DNA of 64,000 nt from positions 2,660,887 through 2,724,886 of the forward strand of contig CM119267.1 in assembly GCA_051294375.1 (NCBI GenBank), given 5' to 3'. Position numbers and translations under genes: made by a program. Each line of letters begins with the position of its first letter. Position 1 is the stretch's first letter. Below the pieces are notes generated by a model, which searched no databases, was not told the DNA's origin, and saw only the letters and a program-made list of their open reading frames with translations. This document shows positions 49,167 through 59,313 of the stretch, in pieces. Source of the DNA: Paraspadella gotoi (lineage: Eukaryota > Chaetognatha).

Positions 49167-49206
<40 letters not shown>

Positions 49207-49480
49207 AAATATATTATTGAAAATCTTTACCTTTAATCAGTTAACCTTTAATGGTTGCTGTATTAAGTAAAACAAAGCATATTCAAGGATAAATTTTACT
49301 TCATAAAAAATTGAAAGTATTTATAATAAATTTAATAGATTAAAAATAAAAAATTATTATTATTTACTTAATCTTATGTATAATAAATATATGATATTAT
49401 ATAAATTCTAAAAATCAGTATTATATTTCTTTAAATATTTTTTTAATTTAATAATTATACTCTTTTTTTATTTTTATGGA
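48180..49480. other. AT-rich interior of the hAT-like element
   Basis: Contains one TTAGGGTTAGGG word at 48253, (TC)n at 48790-48832, a hammerhead-like motif at 48880-48925 and (TAT)n at 49163-49204. No ORF with recognisable transposase motifs. Confidence 0.5.
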
Positions 49481-49689
49481 GCTGGAGCCGGGCATTTTTA
49501 TTTCGGCTCCGGCTCCAGCTCCGGCTCCTGTCAAAAATTTATTTCGGCTCCGGCTCCAGCTCCGGCTCCGGCCAGATAAAAATTTTGGCTCCGGCTCCGG
49601 CTCCGGCTCCGGCAAAAAAAAGCTCGGCTCCGGCGGCTCCAGCTCCGGCTCCGGCTCCACATCCCTGTCTCTAACTCGCTCTTCGCTCG

Positions 49690-50160
49690 CTTGGTCGGTC
49701 GGTCAGTCCGTCCGTTGTCATATCTCAGTTACATTTCTATAATGTTCAATAACGGATAAAATCGGAATCATTATGTCTAGTCACGTTGCGTAACAAATGA
49801 ACGGTTGCTGGTTCGTTCTCTCTCTCTCTCATCTCTCTCTCTCTCTCCTCTCTCGTCTCTTCTCTCCTCTCTCTCTCTCGTCGTCTCTCGATCTATCTCG
49901 GGCTTCCTCTCCACTTCTTTCATCGCGGGATCTCCAGCTTATCCTGCCCGGTCGGCCGTTTCCAAGTCCAGCCTTTGCACAAATCTCATTTTCCTTCTCT
50001 CTGCGATCCGCTCGACATGGCAGACGATCCCTGCCAGGGGCAAGCGGCCCCGTGACGGCCGCCGACACTCAAATCCCTACACGCCCCCCACGCGTGAACC
50101 ATCTTCGCTACCCGGCGCCAGTTGTTGATACGAGCGGAGGCGCCGGCGTAATGTAGCAAA
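49690..50160. other. GGTCGGTC family copy, (TC)n and GC-rich sequence upstream of the kelch exons
   Basis: GGTCGGTCAGTCCGTCCG at 49694 continues the family element interrupted by the hAT-like insertion (its left part, ACGAGTACTCGCGAATCAAC, is at 45050). Interrupted (TC)n at 49815-49880. A short ATGGCAGACGATCCCTGCCA frame near 50017 ends after 12 codons at a GTGACG donor-like word; it could be a first coding exon but is unsupported otherwise. Confidence 0.4.
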
Positions 50161-50205
50161 TCTCTATTCGGCGCGCTGTTGCTGCGCGCCGGAAGAGGAC
50201 GAAAC

Positions 50206-50738
50206 AGAGATTGGGACGACGGTCAACTCTGGAAGTTTTTGGGTGCGACGAAAATTAACGAAGAAGCCTATCTCGAACTTCGGTTCATTCGAAGAACAAA
50301 AGAAAAAAGCGAACGTCATATACCGAGAAATTCATTCTTCACGTCGCTCTCAAAAGAAGTCACGTGAGAGACGCCAGCAATCATTTGAGAAGCAAGCGCC
50401 ACGACACTCGCTCACGGGACGAGCGACCGGGATAGACGACATCGAATGTTAGGAAACTATTCGAGTTTCTCAAAGGAAAATGTCGCGTGGAGAAAAATGT
50501 TCGCAGAGATTTTCCGGGACTGAAGCTGCATGGCTGCACATCATTTGGCAACGGAGTCAGAATGGGTCAGTTGGAACGCGGGTCGATTGGACGAAGTCGG
50601 AAAAGAAGATATTCCCAGGCTGAAGGAGAAAGTTCCCCAAGGGCTGCAGACTGGATGGGCGGGGATGCTTTGAGAAAGAATGTTGGAAAGAAGTCAGTTG
50701 CAAACGACAAAGGATCATCGTAAAGGCTTGGGGAGGAA
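50206..50738 (+). pseudogene. Coding-like stretch with broken frame, upstream of the kelch exons
   Basis: Three overlapping protein-like frames follow each other. NRDWDDGQLWKFLGATKINE to LSKEVT comes first. SRERRQQSFEKQAPRHSLTG to IDDIEC starts one frame over. MAAHHLATESEWVSWNAGRL to LQTGWAGML starts at 50531. Copy B has a partner beginning MAKYIVERVPRIVDQIVER at 54600 with the same upstream DNA (TTTCCGGGACTGA). Either an exon or exons with sequence errors, or a decayed gene. The family is not recognised. Whether it belongs to the kelch gene downstream is open. Confidence 0.35.
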
Positions 50739-50763
50739 NNNNNNNNNNNNNNNNNNNNNNNNN

Positions 50764-51503
50764 CAAGATCATCCAAGGCTTGGAGGATGAAGATGTTAGC
50801 GATAACGACGAAGAAGCGCCTTTGCCTCCACTTTCAGATGGAACTTTGAATCAGGCGCCTTTACAACCTCATCCGCCTGCATCCATAGGGCAGCCTGCCA
50901 TTTCAGGTATATTTACTTTTTATATTTATTTTTTCTCTTTTTTTCTTTTATTAGTTTTTTTCACTCGCATGTTTTTTTTTAATTTACTTCTTTCTCTCTC
51001 TTTTTTTCTTTCTCTCTTTCTTTCTTTCTTTATTTCTTTCTTTATTTTTTTTTCTTTTTTTTTTTAAACTTTTGATCATAGAATCTGTTTACCTTTCATC
51101 TTTTCTTATCTTTAAATTTTATTAACTAATCTTTAAAATCTTTAATTGAATAAAAGTTCCTTTTTTACCAGCCTCGTCGGACTTCGATACTGATGATCCA
51201 ATCTTCCACGAACGCCTCCAACTTCCTCTTCCTCCTCACCTCATATCCGCTCCGCCAATGCTTCAGTCTCCTTATTTCCTCGATCGCCTCCGATACGGTA
51301 ATTGGTCGACAGCAAAGAGATTCTTTAGCGGCTACGGTTTCGTCGCCGCCGTAGTCGATGGGAAAATCTTATTCTGGGGTGGAGGTCAATTTAATTGGGG
51401 CAAATATTTATTTCTTCCCCAAAACGTCGTCTTCATCGCCGAAGTCGATTCTCACGATCTTCGCTGGCAACGAATAAATATCTACACTTTGAAGATATAT
51501 TTC
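50764..51503 (+). CDS. Kelch-repeat protein resembling KLHDC1/KLHDC2, N-terminal part
   Basis: Exons 50764-50906 and 51172-51503. The first follows a 25-N gap. It encodes an acidic and Pro-rich lead (IIQGLEDEDVSDNDEEAP...) and ends in codon phase 1 at a CAG/GTATAT donor. The second starts after TTACCAG, completes an Ala codon and reads SSDFDTDDPIFHERLQ. It then carries one kelch blade: GYGFVAAVVDGKILFWGGG, YLFLPQNVVFIAEVDSHDLR and WQRINI. The order VxDGxxxFWGG - FLP - W - RIN parallels the first blade of KLHDC2 (VSDGRHMFVWGG ... YLPREELW ... RWKKIN). Its donor is taken as TTC/GTAGTT at 51504, less sure. KLHDC1/2 are CUL2 ubiquitin-ligase substrate receptors; the role here is inferred only by similarity. 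Confidence 0.6.
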
Positions 51504-51574
51504 GTAGTTAGTTGTTTGTCTCAGTCATCGTTCAGTCGTCATTCGTCTTTTTCGTCTCGTCTGTTCGTCTCTAC

Positions 51575-51830
51575 GTCATCTTCGTCGTCGTCGTCCTCGT
51601 CGTGTTTCTATCCTCATATTCATTGTCTTCGTCTCTACTCTTTCCAATCATGCTCACGTCCTTCTTCTTCTCGCTTTGCTCAGTCGTCGTCATCGAATTC
51701 GTTCGTCATCTCCCATACTTCCTCGATTCCGTCAGATCGCGCTGCGTACTTATCTGTTCATCGTCATCGTCTATATTTTCAAATCGTCGTTGTGTTCTTC
51801 AGTTCATTCTTCTTACGTCCTGTTTTTTAT
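51575..51830. repeat. Degenerate TCG/TCA-rich region
   Basis: TCGTCG and TCATCG words with many interruptions. Long Ser/Val frames across it are low complexity and not called as genes. Confidence 0.6.
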
Positions 51831-53873
51831 AACGTCTCAATGGAGCTTTTTTCTTGAGATCAATTCAATCCTTATTTTCACTTGTTGCGTCCGTCGTTGT
51901 TCAGACATCTTCTTCTTCGTCCCATCGTCCGGTCGTCGAATTCGCATCTCGTCCATCTATCGTACTCGTCAATCTTCGTCTGTGTCGTGCGTTCTTGTCG
52001 TCGTCTTCTTTCAGTGTGCGTCGTCGTCTTCGCGTCTTGGCTTCGTTCTTCCCACCACACTCTCAGATCCGTCGTACAGTATGGAGAAAACGAAAGCGAC
52101 CACCTGGAATAAAAAAAAAACCGTCAAACAAAACGTCAAATCGATTGCTTATCGGACGGCGCGGCGCGGTGGCGGCGGCGGGGCTGCAGTGGAGGAGACG
52201 CCGGGTTAGGGCCGAGCCTCGAAATGCTAGGCGCGGATTACGCATGTAGATGAAACTGGGTTAATTAGAGCTCTAATAGTTATAAATGTTCGAAGAACCA
52301 ACAGATTAAACTATATAAGATATTTACATAACTTATGATTGAAACCATAACTTATGAATAATGCTTACTTCAAATGAACAGGGATCAAAGTGTGTATTTC
52401 TATCTCAGTTTCATGTGCCCTTTTAAATTTCCTGTTTTATTTTTTTTGTCCTTTCTCTGCAGCTAAATAGACACCTACCCTTTCTTTCCTGTCCTTCGGG
52501 ATGGCGCGAGATCCGCAAGTAAAGAATGGACCAATCAGAGCGGTGAAGAGTCATCAGGAAGCGTCAGCTGTCTGGCAGTGTCTGCTGTGAACAAAACTCA
52601 ACCAACGTCGTAAACAGAAAGAACATCGCCGGGATTTTGTTTTTTCTTTTTTTCTTTTAAGGAGGGTTAGGATCTGTTGCTTGATTTTCTTCTTAAATCG
52701 ACAAAACCGATCAATTATGATGGTATTAATAGAATAGTGTATGTATACGGTCATTAAATTCGATTTCGCTTTTTAATATTAGGTTCGAAAAATACATTTC
52801 TTCTATTTTATATGTATCTATTTTGTATACTCTATTTAATCAGAAATCGTCTGCTCATACTTCCGTTCATTTTTAGTCGTATTCCTAATCCAGCCAGATT
52901 TCTGTCTAATCCACTTTGGAAGAATGAAAGTAAGATGGGAAGAAACAATACAGTACAAATGAAATTATCTCAACAGGTCAACAACATTAAATAATGAAAT
53001 AAAAAGAGTAAATTAATAAGATATAAATATTAAAAAATGAAAATAAGTAAATTTTTATTGATAATATAAGAACGCACTCAGATTCCAATTTAAAAAGGAA
53101 AAAATTCCTCTGACGAGTCGAGATTGCTTCGGTCATCAGATTTAACCTCAGCTCACAAGTATCCTATTCACCGAACTGCAGTGTAGTGAAGCTTCAGTCG
53201 TTCGTCGCCGTCGTCGTCGTCGTCGTCGTCGTCGTCTCGTCGTCGTTCGTTCGGTCGCGTCGTGTTTCCGCTATTAATGTGATAAAACGATTCATTCGAA
53301 TATCAAGCCACAAGAACCGAAACTCCTTATCTAATATATGCTCTCTCTCAACGTCGAGATTATTAATATCAACTTTACATTTTTTAGCCTCGTTGTATCT
53401 TCTTTAAGTGTATATTCGTCCCGTTTGAATTTGTAATACGTTGTTGAACGTAGAGCCCCTTTTTGGCCTTTGTTATTAACTGTTTATAGTAGTAATATTA
53501 AATTTAATTCAATTAATCAACAACTTAATTTTTTTGGTTTCCAAAATCGCTCAACTCGCAAGTTTTTTAAATTTGCGTCGAGATTAAATTCGATTCTTGA
53601 ACTTTGCTCCGTTGATACGTGGTTTTAGTTCCGTCGCGATACTCGCGAAAACAAACTCTCAAACTCGTCTTCTCATCGCTTGGTTCGTTGCGCGTTCTGT
53701 TCCGTCCGCTTGATCTATACCTCAGTTACAGTTTTAAGATTGTTAAATACGGAAATAAATTCGAGTGGTCATCATTTATGTCTTAGCTCAACGTTGCGTA
53801 ACACATTGAGAGGTTGCTGGTTCCCTCCTCTCTTCTCTCTCTCATCCCTTTTCTTCTTTTCTTTCTCTCTCTC

Positions 53874-53910
<37 letters not shown>

Positions 53911-54563
53911 AACGGATTCTCCCCATTTTTTCTCCTCTTTCCTCCCTCGATCACCTTTCAAAACTCTCATTCCTTCTCTCTTGCGGACCCTCGATTATTG
54001 GCAGCCGATGCCTCCGGGGCAGCGGGCCGCGGACGCCGCACCCGTGCAATCCCTTACACTGCCCCCACGCGTGAACAACTTCGCTCACCGGCGCCTATTT
54101 GATCGACGGACCCCAATATCGGTACAAAATCTACTTCTCGAGCGCGGCATGTTCTGTCAGAAGAAGAAAAAGCGAAAGTGAGGAGAGTTGGAACGACGGG
54201 TCAGATCTTATGGAAGATTGAATAATATAGATGCGACTACAAAAAATTCCTTGCAGAATAGCCTATCGTCGAAACTACTCAGGAATTCTTCTCAGCGTGA
54301 TAGGAAGTAAAGAAAAAATTGTAGCCTGTAATATGTTCGAATATATAAACGTTAGATAGCTCATTTCTCTGAATCGTACTTCACTGTCCAGAACTCAGAT
54401 AGTAGCATGACGCACGCATAATCAGTTTTGAGAACCTCTTAAAGGTTCGCAACGACCTGCGCTTCCGCGACACGGAACCGGAATAGACGACATCGATAAT
54501 GTTATAGCCGAACAAAATTCTGATGTTTCTCATAGAAAAGCTGTTACGTGTGAGTTAATATTA

Positions 54564-54770
54564 ATGCTTATCACAAAGATTTCCGGGACTGACAATTGCA
54601 TGGCCAAATACATTGTGGAACGAGTTCCAAGAATAGTTGATCAAATTGTCGAACGAAGGCGTCGATTGGACATGGCTGGAGTAAAGAAGATAATTCCAGC
54701 GGACATGTGGCAAGTTCCACAAGACTCAGAATGTGGGATTGTGAGGGCATCTGAAGAAAAAGATTGTTGA
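54564..54770 (+). pseudogene. Copy-B partner of the 50.5 kb coding-like stretch
   Basis: Frame from an ATG at 54600: MAKYIVERVPRIVDQIVER, RRLDMAGVKKIIPADMWQVP, then to EEKDC and a TGA. It aligns at the DNA level with 50531-50700 but the protein differs completely, because indels shift frame in at least one copy. Confidence 0.3.
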
Positions 54771-55378
54771 TAAGAAAGTCCTCTGTTGCAAACGGACAAG
54801 AATCGATCCAAGGCTTGGTAGGTGGAGAAGATGTTAGCGAGTGAACGACTAAGATGCGCGCTTTTGCCTCTCACTTCTCCATGGAATTTAGAAATCAGGC
54901 CTTCTACACAGCCATAATACGCACTGCACCTCCAGAGAGATAGACTGCACCGGCCAATATTTAGGTGATAATATATTACTATTTAATAAATTAATTTTTC
55001 TGCTCTTTTGTCTATTATTAGTTTTTTTCCACTCGCTCATGCTTTTATTAATTTACTCATTCTCTCTCTTTTCATTTTCCTCTCGACTGTTTCTTCTTAT
55101 TTCATATACTTTATTGTTCTATATCTATTTTTTTGTTTAAACTTCTTGTATCATACCGACTCGTTACCGTGTGTTCATCTTCCTCTCTGTATCTTATAAA
55201 ATTTTTTCACTAATCTCTCTCCTATAAATATGAAAAAATGTTCGTTCTCTTACCTAGCCTCGTCTCTGTGAACTTCTTAGCATTACTAGAGTAGATCCAC
55301 TGATCGTCCATACGAATCACCTCTAATCTCTCCTCTTACTTCTCTTCTACTCTCATTTATACCGCTCCGACCAATCTC

Positions 55379-55846
55379 TTGTCACTCTCCTTTATTTCCT
55401 CTCTGATTCGCCCTCCGGTATTATATCCAGCTAATGTCGGACTTTATCGACTGCACGAAAAGATAGTTTCTTATCCGCCCCTGAGCGGAGTTCGTGTCGC
55501 CGCCGAAGTGATAGCGGGTAATAATCTAATTATCTGCTCGGGGTGCTTTTGCGGGTCAACTCTTGAATTTTTGGAGCTAATTATATTTTATTTCTTCGCC
55601 GAGGATAAACTCGTCGTTAAGTCGACCGAAACGGTGTTCTATTCCTTTTCCATCTATTTCTTTCGGGTTACGAGGTCAACTCTAATTTACTCGAAGCAAG
55701 CTATTGGCGATTCGATCGAAAACTTCTACTCTCTCGCCGTAACCGTCGTTAGAAAAAAAAAAGAGTTACAATGGTACACGTCTCCCATCTTAATTTTGTC
55801 TCTGACGAGACATATTTTTTCTAGATTAAATATGGATTATTTCTGA
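55379..55846 (+). pseudogene. Kelch-like second copy, degraded
   Basis: Aligns with the kelch exon at 51172-51503 (shared words CCTCGTC..., TTTATTTCCTC, GTCGCCGCCG, ATTTCTTC). The open frame still shows a kelch-type blade, SGVRVAAEVIAGNNLIICSG, then FYFFAED. Further on, IENFYSLAVTVV...ELQWYTS resembles the second KLHDC2 blade (FYMLD...VLQWERI). Stops upstream and the mismatch with copy A mean it cannot be a normal exon as written. Confidence 0.35.
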
Positions 55847-56003
55847 GCCGTCGGGATTAAAGTAGAACACACAAGTATACTACTTTCACTTACATTGGTA
55901 AGGGAATCACAGTCTCGGAGGCAGTAACAACGACATCTCTTTAAGAAGTTTATTCGTAATTGAAACACTAGATTATTGTAGTCGTTCAACCTGTCAATAA
56001 GCA

Positions 56004-56138
56004 ATGAGGCACGTTATCCTCCTCTCCGGATTAGACGCCCGTGAACTCAACGAAGAGCTTCTATTGGCCATGTCTCTGCTCAATCTCAGTTACCCCTCCG
56101 TCCGCTCTGTAGACGTCGACATCCAGGCGCCGTTCTAG
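56004..56138 (+). CDS. Short coding-like frame, possibly part of a kelch gene
   Basis: ATG at 56004 to TAG at 56136-56138, 44 residues: MRHVILLSGLDARELNEELL, then AMSLLNLSYPSVRSVDVDIQ and APF. Beyond the stop the same frame continues GRTGDAILCSGTKLKGFNNV before the next stop, which is reminiscent of a kelch strand order (R-TG-A....G.KL..FN.V). The region looks error-rich, so the TAG may be false. Identity unproven. Confidence 0.3.
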   Translation: MRHVILLSGLDARELNEELLLAMSLLNLSYPSVRSVDVDIQAPF

Positions 56139-56199
56139 GGGCGTACCGGAGATGCGATCCTCTGCTCGGGAACCAAACTAAAAGGGTTTAATAACGTTC

Positions 56200-57700
56200 A
56201 ATACTACTACTAATGTCCTACTCTCCCCGACCTTTAATCGCACAGATACACCGTGTTACTCCTAAACAGATATCTTATTTAACAACAGCAACGTGTATTA
56301 AAAACAATTACCATCACTTCAATCGCAAACAAGCGGCTCGACGGATTGATGAGATGGCAACGTTTTGCCAGCTCATTTTCCGAACGAGTACACGGTCATC
56401 CGAAGACGAGCAGAGCTTCAACAGACCAGAAACGCTGTTTTCCCTCGGCCCGCCGGATTCGTGAAGAGCCCGGTAACCGACGGCGCCGGAAAGCTCCGGC
56501 GCTAGCACGCCCGTTGCCCCGTCGCTAAATTCGGGTCTTTCGCCGCTCGGGCAGGGAGCAGTGATCCTGGCTGTCGGCCTGCCGGACGGCTGCATCCTAG
56601 ATCACAGTGCGAGGGACACAAGGGCGATTTCTTACCCGAGGACATGAGATTGCACAGCAGAAATGAACGGATTACCAAAAAAAATATTTCTATTAATTAA
56701 TAATTATTATGATGCCTAAAGAAATATGGCTCACTTCTGTAAGGCAGCTGGTGTTTTACTTTTGTAAAAGAAAAATGTTATTTTGCTCATGTTAGATGCT
56801 TTGATGGATGGAATTCTAAGTCGCGGTTTCGGTTGAAATGTGTCAGCCTGCACTAGAAATATACTTACAATAAATTTAATATGATTCCCACTTAGAATCC
56901 TCGCTTCCAGACTATACATTCTTAAGCAATGGTTCCGACATAATTCCTATGTCATGGTCGCCCGGGTTAGTATTAAGTAGAAAGTTATTAAATGAGTTAT
57001 TAAAAATAATTAATCAATGCACACAAAATTAAATTGTTTGCACAAACTTATTTTTTTAGGTCTTTTTTTAGGTTCGTATGACCATGAACAAAAACAACAA
57101 TTACGTTGGTCCTGGGCACAACGACGAAGATAACCCCTGACGTATTGATTTGATTTAAATATCTCATTAATTAATTAATTAACTAATTGGTTCCAGCTGA
57201 TTAGGATCTGGAGTTTGTTTGCTATCCCAGACTCGGACAAATTCCGATGAAATTTAGATCGGCTTAATAATACAGTAGCGACTCGTTAATTAAAAAACTG
57301 TAAAATATACCGTCGGATGTTGGGCATTCAAAGAATTTTAGGTCTCCCGGACAAAAAATCAATAGATCTAAAAATTTGGGCGGGGCGATAGGTGTGAAAT
57401 AATCGTTTTAGCTTCCTCCACTTTCACCAAAGAAATATTTTTCAAAGAATGACTCCCGATCGCAAATCTCCTCTTGCAACCATCGCCCTTAACACTGTCT
57501 GATTTCGCATCACTGAAAGAAAAAGTAATTCACCGAGACAGCGATCAAATGGTTTCTGCTATTCCTATAAAGAAAATGGAGGGCGAATGACCTGTCTTAA
57601 AGTGTTAAAGAGTTTCTTTAATTCGGTGGACAGTATTAACGTAATTAATTACGACTGAAAAATTAAATTGGATAAATTGAGCCAAATTAGTCGAGTAAAT
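56200..57700. other. No confident gene
   Basis: Mixed sequence with no clean splice-bounded frame. A GC-rich patch with long minus and plus frames lies at 56340-56600. A T-run plus CAG at 57702-57713 is acceptor-like and precedes an open stretch (EVRSASRPLHLRPPNVVNGT), unsupported otherwise. Confidence 0.35.
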
Positions 57701-57849
57701 TTTTTTTTTTCAGAGGAGGTTCGCTCGGCTTCACGCCCTCTTCATCTCCGCCCACCAAATGTCGTCAACGGGACAATGATGAGTGCAGAAATGGCCGAGA
57801 GCTATTCAATAAGTTGTAAAAAATAACAAGAAATAGGGCGAGTTGTTGT

Positions 57850-57950
57850 TGACAGGACTGACCGACCGACCGACATACCTCCGCACCAACCGACAGACCG
57901 ACCCGAAAACCGGAATCCCTATATAGTGATCTCCGCGAGTACACTTCCAC
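57850..57950 (-). repeat. GGTCGGTC dispersed family, minus-strand copy
   Basis: GACCGACCGACCGACATACC, GACAGACCGACC and CTCCGCGAGTACAC occur in the order expected for the reverse complement of the copy at 61977-62060. Confidence 0.55.
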
Positions 57951-58900
57951 GGCATACTTAAAAATACGAAGATGTTATATTATAATTAGCGACGTCATTT
58001 CAAAACTAACGACGGACTCTTGAAATGAGACGACGATCCTTAAAATTTCCCGCACATCCAAAGATTATCTCCGACGAGATCCTACTCCTTCTCCCCATGA
58101 GTACGCCTGCCAGCAGCTCAGAGTAAAGTCCGACCACGTATGCTCGGCCGTCCTAGGAAGGACTACTGTCCTTCGCCCGTTACCGACGTCGGCGCCCCCA
58201 CCACTACTCCACGCAGGCGGGGGCTCGACGACCTGCCGAGCGCGAACACGGAAACCCGGGCTGACGGCTGCCTATTGCGCCCTGGAATCCGGCTCTTGTC
58301 CACACGGTCAAACCAGCGCCACGACGTCTGGTCCCGTCTGCATCGACAGGACCCGAGCGAAACGTCTCGTCCAATTTGTTACAGTTGTTACTGTCGTGAC
58401 GACAGTCAGGTAGTTCTCGTTCCAGTCCGCTCTCTCCATGATTATATGTTAATTATAGGTATACTATCCAGAGTTTATTTTAATCTACCTTTATGCATTG
58501 TAGGCATCTTCAGCGGCCGCGAGCCTGGTAATTGTGGATCATGTTACAAATCCCGCATAGGAACATTCAATAAAATCTTCATCTCTGCCACTCATTTGTG
58601 TTTTGATTACCCTAGTATTGATAAATTAATTCAATTGGACTAATAGGGAAAACATTGCCACTTTTTTAATCCGAGATCAAATATGAGGTTACTGATGCTC
58701 GTTACATTTAACAACCCTCTAGTTGTGAAAAATTAGTAATTTAGAAATGTTACTTTTCAAAATACCTTAATGTATAGCATTAGCTCGCCGTTAATTTTTT
58801 TTTTCGCACACCAGCTGTCCCACTATCCAGCTCTTTCCCCACGCCATCCACTCACAGAGTTTACGCCGTCCTGTACAGCCGTCCCCAGGGTCATCGGTTT
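57951..58900. other. No confident gene
   Basis: A 167-codon + strand frame (58140-58643) is open but its composition changes abruptly along its length and it has no motif I recognise; not called. Confidence 0.3.
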
Positions 58901-59313
58901 CGAGTCAAAAAAGTTCCGGAAATCTCCTATTGACACCGCCGGTCTGAACTTAACTTGGCTTGCTCTTTGCCAGGCCCGCAATCCCCTTCCCTCCCTACAT
59001 TCTGTCTTATATTCCCCCTCGTGTGGCTGAAGACGTTCTTCTGAACTTCCTCTCTATTCACTCACTCCCTCTTTCTCCCTCCTCTCCTCCTCACGGGCGC
59101 GGGCGTATTTGTCGTACCCGTCGCGCACGTTCCCAATTCGAGTTATCGGCCGACGTGCCGATGGAATTTGCTTCACTTCTGTGCGCCGGCGGTGGACGGA
59201 AGAGCGAAGAGCAGGAGAAACACGAACGACGACCGTCGGGTTCCCGGCCCGACCGCTCGCGAATATCGTTGAGTCGACCGCCGCCGGCTGATTCGGCGTA
59301 TAAGGCTTTTTAG
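58900..59313 (+). CDS. Possible terminal coding exon, frame shift suspected
   Basis: One frame reads GLNLTWLALCQARNPLPSLH and stops soon after; the next frame, one base over, picks up at SYIPPRVAEDVLLNFLS and remains open to TAG at 59311-59313 through FELSADVPMEFASLLCAGGG and ADSAYKAF. Read across the shift, 'SL..L.L...N......LPP.VAEDLL..L' is like the short N-terminal motif of some leucine-rich-repeat cullin-adaptor proteins, but this is a weak resemblance. GC content and codon choice (TCG, CCG, GCG) resemble the CCDC92 and kelch exons. Confidence 0.3.

Larger units (their letters stand above)
45077..49667. mobile_element. hAT-like non-autonomous DNA transposon, 4.6 kb
   Basis: Perfect 16-base terminal inverted repeats, CAGGGATGTGGAGCCG at 45077-45092 and its complement at 49652-49667, are flanked by identical 8-base direct repeats TCTCTAAC (45069-45076 and 49668-49675). 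A CAGGG-type end with an 8-base target duplication is the hallmark of the hAT superfamily. Subterminal GGCTCC hexamer arrays lie inside both ends (45104-45155 and 49480-49650). The matching point of copy B (about 53655-53665) lacks the element. No transposase frame is visible; the interior is AT-rich and built of nested repeats. Confidence 0.85.
43374..51503 (+). repeat. Tandem duplication, copy A (contains the hAT-like insertion)
   Basis: Copy A matches 51504-55860 in order: the TCG-rich start (43400 with 51560), GGAATAAAAAAAAACGTCAA (43608 with 52107), ATGGCGCGAGATCC (43968 with 52501), TAATATTAGGTTCGAAAAAT (44216 with 52775), the (TCG)n at 44621 with 53200, ATTTGCGTCGGAATAAATTC (44989 with 53570), the (TC)n at 49820 with 53830, and the kelch exon at 51172 with 55258. 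Copy A reads cleanly; copy B has frequent one-base insertions. Confidence 0.75.
51504..55860 (+). repeat. Tandem duplication, copy B (noisy, lacks the hAT-like element)
   Basis: Follows copy A directly. All landmarks of copy A recur in order, but with frequent inserted bases (for example AATGATGGTAT... segments at 52719 versus 44171) and few substitutions. The hAT-like insertion is absent at about 53655-53665. The noise suggests an unpolished second haplotype or gap-fill read rather than an old paralogue. Confidence 0.7.

Noticed and set aside
45069-49675. Retrotransposon or Helitron interpretation of the 4.6 kb insertion
   Set aside because: Perfect terminal inverted repeats plus an 8-base duplication fit a cut-and-paste hAT-type element; there are no LTRs, poly(A) tail, reverse transcriptase or Rep/helicase frames.
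58140-58643. 167-codon frame
   Set aside because: Composition changes along its length, no recognisable domain or splice support, and the region appears error-rich.
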